The notes beneath the pieces are model-generated. The model did no database searches. It was not told where the DNA came from and saw only the letters and a list, made by a program, of their open reading frames with translations. Source: Methylotenera_A sp963701715 (lineage in GTDB: Bacteria; Pseudomonadota; Gammaproteobacteria; Burkholderiales; Methylophilaceae). From it: DNA of 64,000 nt. Shown in pieces: positions 1 through 8,717 of this stretch (its first letter is position 1; each line of letters starts with the position of its first letter). The translations under genes and the position numbers were made by a program. The stretch lies in NCBI GenBank assembly GCA_963701715.1, contig CAVPAX010000009.1, positions 97,201 through 161,200 of the forward strand, given 5' to 3'.

Positions 1-1
1 C

Positions 2-655
2 GCGAATGCGCGGGTAAGCCAAGCCAAAGCGCAGGCAGCGGTTTCGGCTAACCAATCGCACTATACGGCACTGATAGCTGATCGTGATGGTGTTATCACG
101 CAAATCCGCGCCGAACCCGGCCAAGTGGTAGAAGCTGGGGAAATGATTGCACAGATTGCCGATACCAAGCAAATTGAAGTGCTGGTGGCAGTACCTGAAT
201 CACGGATGGCTAATTTAAAGGTTGGCGATAACGTAGGAGTTAAGCTATGGGCAAGCCAGGCGACAAACCCCGAAAAAACGTATGTAGGAAAAGTACGGGA
301 AATAGCACCGGCAGCCACATCCACTACACGCGCGTTTGATGTGCGGGTGGCAATGATAGATGCTGACGAAGCGGTAAAGTTTGGTATGACGGCAGGTGTG
401 CGATTTGCACAAAATACAACGGATGAAATCGTAATTCCATCGTCTGCGCTGACTCAAATCAATGGAAAAAATGCCGTTTGGGTGATTGATAGGAATGGTA
501 TCGCCAATCCGCGTGAAGTAACTGCCGGCCAATATACTGAAAATGGCGTGACGATTACAAGTGGTCTGCAAGCCAATGAAATGGTCGCGATTGCAGGCGT
601 ACATACACTGCTTAAAGGCCAAAAAGTACAACCGAAGATGGAGGTTGCTCCATGA
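2..655 (+). CDS. RND efflux periplasmic adaptor (MFP), 5' truncated
   Basis: This is the C-terminal part of a membrane fusion protein that links an inner-membrane RND pump to an outer-membrane channel. The frame is open from base 2, so the true start lies outside the window. Visible are the lipoyl/barrel-sandwich return half (DGVITQIRAEPGQVVEAGE), a beta-barrel domain and a membrane-proximal domain ending near KVQPKMEVAP. Its TGA overlaps the ATG of the pump gene (ATGA), indicating translational coupling. Family assignment is firm; the substrate cannot be told. Confidence 0.88.
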   Translation, partial: ANARVSQAKAQAAVSANQSHYTALIADRDGVITQIRAEPGQVVEAGEMIAQIADTKQIEVLVAVPESRMANLKVGDNVGVKLWASQATNPEKTYVGKVREIAPAATSTTRAFDVRVAMIDADEAVKFGMTAGVRFAQNTTDEIVIPSSALTQINGKNAVWVIDRNGIANPREVTAGQYTENGVTITSGLQANEMVAIAGVHTLLKGQKVQPKMEVAP

Positions 656-3600
656 TTGAAGAGCGGTCTCAATCAGACCAGTCGCCATTGGAAAAGTCAC
701 GTTTTAACCTTTCTGAATGGGCGCTGAACCATCAGACACTGGTGCTGTATTTAATGTTGATGTTGACCATAGCAGGCTTTTTGGCCTACACCAAACTTGG
801 TCAATCAGAAGATCCGCCCTTTACTTTTAAAGTGATGCTGGTGCGCACCAGCTGGCCCGGAGCAAGTGCTATCGAAGTTGAGCAGCAAATCACCGATAAG
901 TTAGAGAAAAAAATTCAAGAAGTACCGAATATAGATTACTCCAGCAGTTATTCGCGGCCGGGAGAATCAATGATATTCATCGTGATTAAAGATGACACCT
1001 TTTCAAAAGAAATCCCTGAGATTTGGTATCAGGTGCGAAAAAAAGTGGGAGATATCCGACATACCCTTCCCAGCAACATTGAAAGCCTTACCTTTAATGA
1101 TGAGTTTAGTGATGTCTATGGCAGTATGTACGCCCTCACGGGCGATGGGTTCGACAATTTTGCCTTAAAAAAACAAGCTGAAATTATTCGCGCGGATCTC
1201 TTAAAAACGCCGGATGTGGCCAAAGTAGATTTTTTTGGCGAGCAAAAACAGCGCATTTATATCGAGCTTTCAAACGCCAAGCTTGCAACCATAGGCATAA
1301 GCACGGCAACACTGATTAATATTTTGCAAACGCAAAACGCCGTGGTGAGGGGCGGCACATTTGAGTCGCCCAATGAGCGCATCCGTATTGAGGTTTCCGG
1401 CAGATATGGTTCTTTAGAGGATTTGCGAGAAATCAGATTGCGTGCGAACAAGCAGGATTTCAAGCTTGGCGACGTAGCGAGGATTTATCGGGGGTATGAA
1501 GATCCTCCGCGCGACACGGTGAGATATGACGGTAAGGAAACTTTGCTGCTAGGCGTAAGTATGCGTGAGGGTGGAGATGTGATTGCGCTTGGCCATGCAC
1601 TGGATGCAAAAATAGCCAAAATCCGGCAACGCCTGCCAATAGGCCTGAGTTTTGACACTGTCACCTCGCAACCAAAAATTGTAGCGAATTCGGTAAACGA
1701 TTTTGTACATTCGCTGGCTGAGGCATTGGTGATCGTGCTAGGTGTAAGCTTGCTGTCTCTGGGTTTGCGTACTGGTATAGTGGTGGCAATATCAATACCA
1801 GTTGTGTTGGCAGCTACTTTTTTAGTGATGCATTTTTTTGATATTGGGTTGCACAAAATCTCGCTTGGGGCGTTAATACTTGCGCTGGGCTTGCTGGTGG
1901 ACGATGCTATTATTGCAGTCGAAATGATGTCATCTAAAATGGAGCAGGGCTGGAGTAGACTGAAAGCAGCTTCATATGCCTATAGTTCAACGGCCATGCC
2001 CATGCTGACAGGTACATTGGTAACGGTTGCCGGGTTTCTGCCAATTGCCACGGCGACTTCTTCTACCGGCGAATATACGCGTTCTATTTTTCAGGTATCA
2101 GCAATCGCATTGATTATTTCGTGGTTTGCCGCAGTAATATTTGTACCCTATTTAGGATACCATCTGTTGCCAGACTATGCCCGTGCACCACAACCCTCAA
2201 AAATCATGTTGTGGCTAAGAATCAAGCTGGGTTTAATGAATAAGGCAGAGGTTAACCACCACCACGATATATATAACACCAGGTTTTATCGCGCATTTCG
2301 CCAAGTTGTCACTGCCTGCGTACGCTATCGTAAGACCGTGATAGCAATCACTTTAATCATGTTTACATTGTCTATTGTCGGTTTTGGCAAAGTACAACAA
2401 CAGTTTTTCCCGGATTCTACACGGCTGGAATTGATGGTCGATTTGCGTCTGGCTGAAGGCGCTTCTTACCATGCAACCAATGCCGAGGTAAAAAAACTTG
2501 AAAACTGGTTGCGAACCTGGAATAAGCAACATCATGGCATTGAAAATTTTGTAGCGTATATTGGCATAGGAAGCCCACGCTATTATTTGCCATTGGATAT
2601 TCAATTAGCGCATAGAGGTTTCGCTCAGTTTGTAATTTTAAGTAAAGACTTAAATGCACGCGAAGTTTTACGAAGCGACCTTCTCCGTTTGTTTGAAAAC
2701 GATTTCCCTGGTTTACGCGCCTCAGTAATGCGGCTGGAAAATGGTCCGCCAGTTGGTTTTCCTGTGCAATTTCGTGTAGATGGTAGTGATATACCCAAAA
2801 TTCGTGAAATATCACACAAAATTGCCGATGTTATGCGCGCCAATCCAAATCTGGCAAATGTGCAACTGGGTTGGGAAGAGCCAAGCAAGGTTATGAAAGT
2901 GTCCATAGATCAAGCCAAAGCACGTCTGCTGGGGGTGAGTTCGGTGGATATTGCCAATATTCTGAATGGTGCGATGAGTGAGCTGTATATTACTGAATTT
3001 AGAGAAGGTAACGAGCGGATTGATTTGGTCGTGCGAGGTGCCGAATTTGAACGTACAAAACTGTCACGCCTGCCCAACCTGATGATTACTACTCCAAATG
3101 CCACCAGCATCCCGCTGTCACAGATCGCCACCATTTCTTCAGAATTCGAGGAAGGCGTGATATGGCGGCGTAACCGCGTGCCATCCATTACGGTAAAAGC
3201 CCATTTGCGAGGTAGTATGCAAGCTCCCGTGGTGTCCGCACAAATTGAAGAAAAATTAGGTGAAATCAAAGCCAATTTGCCATTGGGTATTTCAATTGAA
3301 ACAGGGGGTGCAACCGAAGAGTCTGCCAAAGGCGGCGCCTCAGTTGCTAAAGGTGCGCCACTGTTTTTCGTGGTGGTGCTCACATTATTGATACTGCAGC
3401 TACAAAGTTTTTCACGTACCTTTTTGGTGTTGCTGACCGCACCTTTGGGTTTAATTGGTGTCACAGCTGCGTTGCTTGTGTTTGATAAGCCGTTTGGATT
3501 TGTTGCCATGCTTGGCACTATTGCGCTCTCCGGCATGATTATGCGCAACTCTGTGATCTTGGTGGATCAAATCGATCAAGATAAATCGAGCGGACTGGAG

Positions 3601-3825
3601 GATTGGCAGGCGATAGTAGAATCCACCATACGTCGCTTCAGGCCAATAGTATTAACGGCGGCAGCGGCTATTCTAGCTATGATACCACTCACACGCAGTG
3701 TGTTTTTTGGCCCGATGGCGGTGGCGATTATGGGCGGTTTGGCGGTGGCGACTTTGCTGACGGTGTTATTTTTGCCAGCGTTATATGCGGCCTGGTTTAG
3801 GGTAAAAGTCCCGCAAACCACCTAG
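652..3825 (+). CDS. RND efflux pump, AcrB/HAE1-like inner-membrane permease
   Basis: The 1057-residue protein has full length for an RND permease. There is one membrane segment near residues 30-50, a large periplasmic loop, a block of membrane segments around 350-500 that includes GLLVDDAIIAVEMM (the acidic proton-relay region of TM4), a second loop, and a final membrane block with GTIALSGMIMRNSVILVDQI. It should export small molecules by proton antiport together with the upstream adaptor and probably the TolC-like protein at 4592. It overlaps the adaptor stop by 4 nt. Substrate unknown. Confidence 0.92.
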   Translation: MIEERSQSDQSPLEKSRFNLSEWALNHQTLVLYLMLMLTIAGFLAYTKLGQSEDPPFTFKVMLVRTSWPGASAIEVEQQITDKLEKKIQEVPNIDYSSSYSRPGESMIFIVIKDDTFSKEIPEIWYQVRKKVGDIRHTLPSNIESLTFNDEFSDVYGSMYALTGDGFDNFALKKQAEIIRADLLKTPDVAKVDFFGEQKQRIYIELSNAKLATIGISTATLINILQTQNAVVRGGTFESPNERIRIEVSGRYGSLEDLREIRLRANKQDFKLGDVARIYRGYEDPPRDTVRYDGKETLLLGVSMREGGDVIALGHALDAKIAKIRQRLPIGLSFDTVTSQPKIVANSVNDFVHSLAEALVIVLGVSLLSLGLRTGIVVAISIPVVLAATFLVMHFFDIGLHKISLGALILALGLLVDDAIIAVEMMSSKMEQGWSRLKAASYAYSSTAMPMLTGTLVTVAGFLPIATATSSTGEYTRSIFQVSAIALIISWFAAVIFVPYLGYHLLPDYARAPQPSKIMLWLRIKLGLMNKAEVNHHHDIYNTRFYRAFRQVVTACVRYRKTVIAITLIMFTLSIVGFGKVQQQFFPDSTRLELMVDLRLAEGASYHATNAEVKKLENWLRTWNKQHHGIENFVAYIGIGSPRYYLPLDIQLAHRGFAQFVILSKDLNAREVLRSDLLRLFENDFPGLRASVMRLENGPPVGFPVQFRVDGSDIPKIREISHKIADVMRANPNLANVQLGWEEPSKVMKVSIDQAKARLLGVSSVDIANILNGAMSELYITEFREGNERIDLVVRGAEFERTKLSRLPNLMITTPNATSIPLSQIATISSEFEEGVIWRRNRVPSITVKAHLRGSMQAPVVSAQIEEKLGEIKANLPLGISIETGGATEESAKGGASVAKGAPLFFVVVLTLLILQLQSFSRTFLVLLTAPLGLIGVTAALLVFDKPFGFVAMLGTIALSGMIMRNSVILVDQIDQDKSSGLEDWQAIVESTIRRFRPIVLTAAAAILAMIPLTRSVFFGPMAVAIMGGLAVATLLTVLFLPALYAAWFRVKVPQTT

Positions 3826-3912
3826 AAGTAAGCATTAAAAGCTTGTTTAATTTATGTTTATACAACAAGTGCATACGCTATAATTGTTGTAATGATAAGG
3901 AACGAAATCGTG

Positions 3913-4590
3913 ATGACACAAACAATACAAAACGACATAACCCGCGAAACCGCGAGATTCAATATGATAGAACAGCAGATCCGCACCTGGGAGGTGCTTG
4001 ATCCAACCGTGCTGCAGCTGCTAAATGATGTACCGCGCGAAAATTTTGTACCCGCCGAATACCAAGGCCTTGCCTTTGCAGATATCGAAATCCCGCTTGG
4101 GCATGGGCAAACCATGCTTAGCCCAAAACTGGAGGGCCGTATTTTGCAGGCACTCAGTGTGCAAAAGAATCATACCGTATTGCATATTGGCACTGGTAGT
4201 GGTTATTTTGCTGCCCTGCTGGCTAGCCTTGCCAAACACGTTATTTCTGTAGATATTTATGCGGAGTTAAGCGCAAAGGCTTCTAAAAATTTAGCGGCCC
4301 AAAATATTCAGAATGTCACTCTGGAGGTGGCAGATGGAATTTCAGGCATGGCTGCACATAAACCCTACGATCTGATTGTGTATACAGGCTCTTCACCGAT
4401 AGAACCAGTGGGCGTACGCGAGCAATTACAAATTGGAGGCTCCATGTTTATCGTACTGGGACAGTCGCCTGTGATGCAGGCCACCTTGATACACCGTGTT
4501 TCCAAAACAGGTTTTAGAGAAGATGTGTTGTTTGAAACCTGCATTCCTGAATTAATTAATGCACCGCAGGCGCAGCAATTTGAGTTTTAA
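3913..4590 (+). CDS. pcm: protein-L-isoaspartate O-methyltransferase-like protein
   Basis: This is a class I SAM methyltransferase of the Pcm family, which repairs isoaspartyl residues. The N-terminal part (NMIEQQIRTWEVLDPTVL) and the SAM motif LHIGTGSGYFAALLA match the betaproteobacterial Pcm-like group next to tolC. I chose ATG 3913 because AAGGA lies 11 nt upstream; GTG 3910 and an upstream ATG at 3892 are also in frame. It ends one base before the TolC-like start at 4592, so the two are probably co-transcribed. Whether it still repairs isoaspartate is not visible. Confidence 0.85.
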   Translation: MTQTIQNDITRETARFNMIEQQIRTWEVLDPTVLQLLNDVPRENFVPAEYQGLAFADIEIPLGHGQTMLSPKLEGRILQALSVQKNHTVLHIGTGSGYFAALLASLAKHVISVDIYAELSAKASKNLAAQNIQNVTLEVADGISGMAAHKPYDLIVYTGSSPIEPVGVREQLQIGGSMFIVLGQSPVMQATLIHRVSKTGFREDVLFETCIPELINAPQAQQFEF

Positions 4591-4591
4591 T

Positions 4592-5953
4592 ATGACCATC
4601 AACCGGTTTATTTTTTTTGCGGTTTTATTCCCTGCCAGTTTGCTGGCAGCAGAAGGCATATCACTACAGGCAAAACCACAGTCGCTACTGGATACATATC
4701 ATAAAGCGCTGGCACATGACCCAACCTTGGCTTCTGCTTTAAGTGCCAACAAGGCGGCACAAGAGATCATTGAACAGGGTAAGGCGCTGTATCGGCCCAC
4801 CGTTAATTTTAGCGCCGATGCCAGCACTTCACGCACACACATACGATACCTGGAGTCGAACGTACCCAATGGCAATTCTAGCTTTGAGAATTTAAAAGCT
4901 GGTGTTGAGGCGCGCCAACCGATTTACCGTAAACAAAATTTGGTACAAATAGAGCAATCTAAAACGCAAGTTAGCCAGGCTGATAAACAATATCATTTGA
5001 GCCAGCAACAACTGATTTTGCGCACAACTCAAGCTTATTTTGATGTACTGATTGCACAGGATAAGATTGATTTAATCACGGCGCAAAAAGCGGCAATTTT
5101 AAGTCAGCTCGATCAGGCAAAAGCCACGTTTGAGGTGGGAATGGCAACAATTACCGATGTAAATGAGACACAAGCGCGTTATGACTTGGTTCTGGCGCAA
5201 GAAATAGCCGCAGTGAACGAGCATGAAATTGCCAAGCGTTCAGTAGAGGCCATTACAGGTGAAATTCCCGCCAAACTGGCAACTGTAAAACCAGATATTC
5301 AAGTTGCCGCACTCGCCCAGACCATGCAGGATTGGCAGCAAGTGGCGCTGCAGAATAATTTGAATATTCAGATTCAGCAAGATGCGCTTAAGCTTGCCGA
5401 GCAAGATGTGGAGTATGCCAATGCAGGCCATCTACCTACTTTGGATGCCGTTGCCAGCGTTTCAGATAGCTATGCAAACGGCAGTCCTTCGGTGTTCAGT
5501 GCTGGAAACGAGCTGAGAAGTGCTGCTATTGGCTTGCAGCTCGATATTCCGTTGTACCAGGGTGGCGCCATCAGCTCGCGAGCACGTCAGGCGGTGCTGA
5601 ATAAACAAAAAGCACTTGATGATGTAGAAATTGTACGTCGTCAAACTGATTTAGAAACCCAGCGCGCCTATTTGAATTTGGGCACGACCATCGCCCAGAT
5701 AAAAGCGCTTGAGCAGGCGTTGATTTCTAGTCAAAGCCAGCTCGATTCGACTAAGTTAGGTTACGAGGTGGGCGTACGCACCAGTGTGGACGTGCTAAAT
5801 GCACAGCAACAGCTTTTCTCCGCCAAACGCGAATTATTGCAAGCCCGTTACAATTATCTGGTGAATATCATCCGCCTGAAAGCTGCTTCCGGCTTGGTTG
5901 CCGAGGCTGATTTGCAGGATATTAATCAGCAACTGGTTTCGGATGCACATTAA
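4592..5953 (+). CDS. tolC: TolC-family outer membrane efflux channel
   Basis: This outer-membrane channel protein begins with a signal peptide (MTINRFIFFAVLFPASLLAA) followed by two internally similar halves of long helices, as in TolC (YFDVLIAQDKIDLI; RAYLNLGTTIAQIKALEQ). GVRTSVDVLNAQQQLFSAKR is a typical TolC signature. I placed the start at 4592, not the in-frame ATG at 4559, because only the later start gives an N-terminal signal peptide. Its TAA overlaps the next ATG (TAATG). It probably completes the tripartite efflux system encoded just upstream. Confidence 0.9.
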   Translation: MTINRFIFFAVLFPASLLAAEGISLQAKPQSLLDTYHKALAHDPTLASALSANKAAQEIIEQGKALYRPTVNFSADASTSRTHIRYLESNVPNGNSSFENLKAGVEARQPIYRKQNLVQIEQSKTQVSQADKQYHLSQQQLILRTTQAYFDVLIAQDKIDLITAQKAAILSQLDQAKATFEVGMATITDVNETQARYDLVLAQEIAAVNEHEIAKRSVEAITGEIPAKLATVKPDIQVAALAQTMQDWQQVALQNNLNIQIQQDALKLAEQDVEYANAGHLPTLDAVASVSDSYANGSPSVFSAGNELRSAAIGLQLDIPLYQGGAISSRARQAVLNKQKALDDVEIVRRQTDLETQRAYLNLGTTIAQIKALEQALISSQSQLDSTKLGYEVGVRTSVDVLNAQQQLFSAKRELLQARYNYLVNIIRLKAASGLVAEADLQDINQQLVSDAH

Positions 5954-6507
5954 TGGCTAATCTGGCTGCAGACCCGTCATTCAGCCAGCTTGTGATGATT
6001 GATATGCAAGTAAAGCTGGCGTCTGTTATGCCTGCAGACGCGCTACAGGGTGTGGTTAGAAATTGCAGTGTTTTAGCGCAGGCTGCACATTTATTAGCTG
6101 TGCCAACGATTCTCACTGAGCAATATCCGCAAGGCCTGGGCGAAACCTTGCCGGAAATTAAACAGTATTTATCAGACAGCAAACCTATATCCAAAACGGC
6201 ATTCTCAGCCTGTGGCGAGCCCAAGTTTAATCAGCGACTGCATCGCGATAAACCGCAAATCATTCTGACGGGAATGGAGACGCATATTTGCGTACTGCAA
6301 ACTGCGCTTGATTTAACAAAAGCCAACAAGCAGGTTTTTGTGGTAGAAGATGCCGTTATTTCGCGTAGTCCTGCCAATAAAGCCAATGCATTGGCAAGGC
6401 TGCGGGATGCTGGCTGTGTGATTAGCAATACCGAATCGGTCGTGTTTGAATGGCTGGGTGACGCTAACCACGAGGCGTTTAAGGCAATTTCTAAACTGAT
6501 TAGGTAA
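5953..6507 (+). CDS. isochorismatase-family cysteine hydrolase
   Basis: This 184-residue protein has the isochorismatase-like fold. The N-terminal Asp is in LVMIDMQVKLA, a conserved Lys is in SKTAFSACGEPKF, and the nucleophilic Cys is in ILTGMETHICVLQTALDL, giving the D-K-C triad. It resembles the YcaC-like subgroup. The start overlaps the stop of the TolC-like gene by one base, suggesting one transcript. The substrate (an amide or ester) is unknown. Confidence 0.85.
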   Translation: MANLAADPSFSQLVMIDMQVKLASVMPADALQGVVRNCSVLAQAAHLLAVPTILTEQYPQGLGETLPEIKQYLSDSKPISKTAFSACGEPKFNQRLHRDKPQIILTGMETHICVLQTALDLTKANKQVFVVEDAVISRSPANKANALARLRDAGCVISNTESVVFEWLGDANHEAFKAISKLIR

Positions 6508-6518
6508 TAAACACCAGC

Positions 6519-7106
6519 GTGAATTGGAAATTCATATTCATTGCCACTCTTGTCAGCTATGGCGCATATCAGCATTTTTCGCATCGTCCCGTCACACACG
6601 GCAATGGCGTAATTGCCAGCCAGCAGCCCACACAAAGTTCAACCAGTCACACGGATTTCCAGCTCAACGGTTATAGCATTACACCTTTAAAGTCTTTTGA
6701 GATTGAGGCGCGGGTGTTGTCCTCCAAATCTTATTCTGTTGGGCGAGAGGCTGATCTGTCGCCTGTAGATTTGGCGCTGGGCTGGGGGCCAATGTCAGAT
6801 GAAGCTATTCTCAATAAAGTGGATATCAGCCAAAGCCATCGTTTTTATTATTGGCATGTGGATGAGTTTCCAATCCCGCGTAGAGAGATCGAAACTCATA
6901 GCGCCAACATGCACATGATTCCCGCTGATGATCGAATTGAAAAAATGCTGAAATCGGTGCGGCCAGGCGAAGTGGTCAAATTAAGCGGCTATCTGGTGCA
7001 GGTAAACGCCAGCGATGGCTGGCATTGGAAAAGTTCGCTTACCCGTGAGGATACAGGCAACGGCGCATGTGAAGTAGTCTATGTAAAAGAACTTGTGGTG
7101 AGTTAG
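6519..7106 (+). CDS. hypothetical membrane-anchored protein
   Basis: A 195-residue protein starts at GTG and has one N-terminal hydrophobic segment (KFIFIATLVSYGAYQ), then a mostly hydrophilic, probably periplasmic domain. Recognisable blocks are ALGWGPMSDEAIL, RFYYWHVDEFPIPRREIE and SDGWHWKSSLTREDTG. I recall similar uncharacterised proteins in other proteobacteria but no function. It follows the hydrolase gene by 11 nt and overlaps the 3' end of waaA on the other strand by 4 nt. Confidence 0.75.
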   Translation: MNWKFIFIATLVSYGAYQHFSHRPVTHGNGVIASQQPTQSSTSHTDFQLNGYSITPLKSFEIEARVLSSKSYSVGREADLSPVDLALGWGPMSDEAILNKVDISQSHRFYYWHVDEFPIPRREIETHSANMHMIPADDRIEKMLKSVRPGEVVKLSGYLVQVNASDGWHWKSSLTREDTGNGACEVVYVKELVVS

Positions 7107-8350
7107 TGCAAAAACGTTTTAATTAATTTCATCATGCGCAATGTTGCGCCTGTGGATGCCTCACTAAAGCGCAGTGCAGCCTGCTGCATTTTTTCGCGTT
7201 TTTGGGGGTTGTTTAGCAAGTATTGAATCCTGTCGCGTAATTCTTCGGTATCTTTTATGCGGATCGCAGCTTCTGCCTCAACCGCATTTTTTGTAGCATC
7301 GGCAAAGTTGTAGGTGTGCATACCAATCAAAATCGGCTTGCCCATACTCGCAGCCTCAATTAAATTTTGACCACCATATTCCAGCAAACTGCCGCCGATA
7401 AACGTAAAATCGCAAGCTGCATAATACGTAAAAAGTTCGCCCATGCTGTCACCCAAAACAACCTGGATGCTATTATCAATTGGGCCAGTCAGATTGCTGC
7501 GACGCTGATAAGTAAAGCCAGCATTCTGGATAATGCCTTCTACCTCGTTAAAGCGTTGCGGGTGACGCGGCACGATGATTGTTAAAAGCCCCAGGCCTTT
7601 TACCGCCTCCAGAATGTGCTTTTCCTCTCCGTCGCGCGTGCTGGCCGCAAGAAAGACAGTACGTTCAGGGCCAAGCAGTTTGCGTAGCTGCAAGCCTTTA
7701 TCTACGCTATCCGCGGGCGGTTTGACATCAAACTTTAAGTTGCCTGCAACGCTGATATTGTTTGCACCCAAAACCTGTAATCTTGCAAAGTCATCTGCTG
7801 TTTGTGCGGCAATCGCGTCAAGGCTCTGCAAGCCTTCAGCAGCCAGTTTGCCAAGCTTGGCATAACCTTTAGCCGATTTTTCTGAAAGCCGTGCGTTTAA
7901 TAGCAGCAAAGGAATCTTGCGGCGTTTGCATGCGGCAATCAGGTTAAACCAGAGCTCGGTTTCCATCAGCAAGCCGATAGCTGGCTTAAAATGGCTTAGG
8001 AAATGATTGACTGCAAATGGCAAGTCATAGGGCAAATAAACACGTTGCACCTTATCGCCAAACAAAGCTTCGCTCGCCTCGCGTCCGGTAGGCGTGGTGT
8101 GGGAGATTAAAATTTGATGGTTCGGATATTGCTGCTGCAACTCTTTTACCAAAGGCACGGCAGCGCGGGTTTCGCCGACTGAAACACAATGCAGCCAAAT
8201 GACTGGCTTATTTACAGGCGTTATGTAAAAACCAAAGCGCTCCCCCCAGTGTTTCAAATAATCGGGTTGTTTGCTACCACGCCAAAGCAGTTTAACCGGC
8301 ACAAAAGGCAGCGCTAGATAAAGTAAGAGTGAATACGAAAAACGGTTCAT
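7103..8350 (-). CDS. waaA: 3-deoxy-D-manno-octulosonic acid (Kdo) transferase
   Basis: This 415-residue protein transfers Kdo from CMP-Kdo to lipid A precursors at the inner membrane. The N-terminus is a membrane anchor followed by RGSKQPDYLKHWGERFGFY. Family blocks WLHCVSVGETRAAVPLV, GLLMETELWFNLIAACKR and FIGGSLLEYGGQNLIEAAS are all present, and the length is normal. Being next to a tolC-like and a pcm-like gene is common in betaproteobacteria. The start ATG at 8350 is the only good candidate. Confidence 0.93.
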   Translation of the reverse strand: MNRFSYSLLLYLALPFVPVKLLWRGSKQPDYLKHWGERFGFYITPVNKPVIWLHCVSVGETRAAVPLVKELQQQYPNHQILISHTTPTGREASEALFGDKVQRVYLPYDLPFAVNHFLSHFKPAIGLLMETELWFNLIAACKRRKIPLLLLNARLSEKSAKGYAKLGKLAAEGLQSLDAIAAQTADDFARLQVLGANNISVAGNLKFDVKPPADSVDKGLQLRKLLGPERTVFLAASTRDGEEKHILEAVKGLGLLTIIVPRHPQRFNEVEGIIQNAGFTYQRRSNLTGPIDNSIQVVLGDSMGELFTYYAACDFTFIGGSLLEYGGQNLIEAASMGKPILIGMHTYNFADATKNAVEAEAAIRIKDTEELRDRIQYLLNNPQKREKMQQAALRFSEASTGATLRMMKLIKTFLH

Positions 8351-8549
8351 CGCGCCATTTTCTCACAAAATCGAAGCGGATGTTTTTGTCGCGCAGGCGC
8401 AAACATAAACCATGAAATTTTGCTAGGAATATATATTTTAAAATTTATTTTTTATGTAAGTGATCGCCCACCCTTACGCAACCCAAATACTGGCCTTGTT
8501 TTTCACAAAAACTCACCAAATTAGTGCAGAAATACATTAAAAAATAGGG

Positions 8550-8578
8550 TTGACGCACACAAAATAAAGGCATAAATT
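8550..8578 (+). promoter_or_regulatory. predicted sigma-70 promoter of nrdJa
   Basis: TTGACG (8550-8555) and TAAATT (8573-8578) are separated by exactly 17 bases in an AT-rich stretch. This is the best sigma-70-like pair upstream of nrdJa and would place the RNA start just before the NrdR-like boxes at 8590-8636. Prediction from sequence only. Confidence 0.6.
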
Positions 8579-8589
8579 TCTGCATCTGG

Positions 8590-8636
8590 CACAACATCTT
8601 GTGTTTATGTAAGGTTTTTTTCACAAAAACAAGTGA
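8590..8636 (+). promoter_or_regulatory. pair of NrdR-box-like operators
   Basis: Two dyads, CACAACATCTTGTGT (8590-8604) and TCACAAAAACAAGTGA (8621-8636), have centres about 31-32 bp apart, three helical turns. NrdR represses ribonucleotide reductase genes through paired boxes of this shape and spacing. The first dyad fits the known pattern well and the second more loosely. They lie just downstream of the predicted promoter and about 80 bp before nrdJa. nrdR itself is not in this window. Confidence 0.65.
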
Positions 8637-8717
8637 TTGTTAATATAAATCACATAGTTAGCAAAAACGTAAGCAGTAAGGCAAAGTTTAGGACGTTAAT
8701 AATAAGGGGGGTAAGGC

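Noticed and set aside
245..700. A 151-codon minus-strand frame over the efflux adaptor.
   Set aside because: It is a reverse shadow of the adaptor and pump genes, without ribosome site or recognisable domain.
8633..8652. GTGATT...AATCAC dyad that looks like a CRP or FNR site.
   Set aside because: The spacing between half-sites (9 to 13 bases) fits neither CRP (TGTGA-N6-TCACA) nor FNR (TTGAT-N4-ATCAA).
8351..8717. Possible cobalamin riboswitch before the B12-dependent nrdJa.
   Set aside because: No B12 box (GCCACTG-like) is present. NrdR-like boxes explain the region better.
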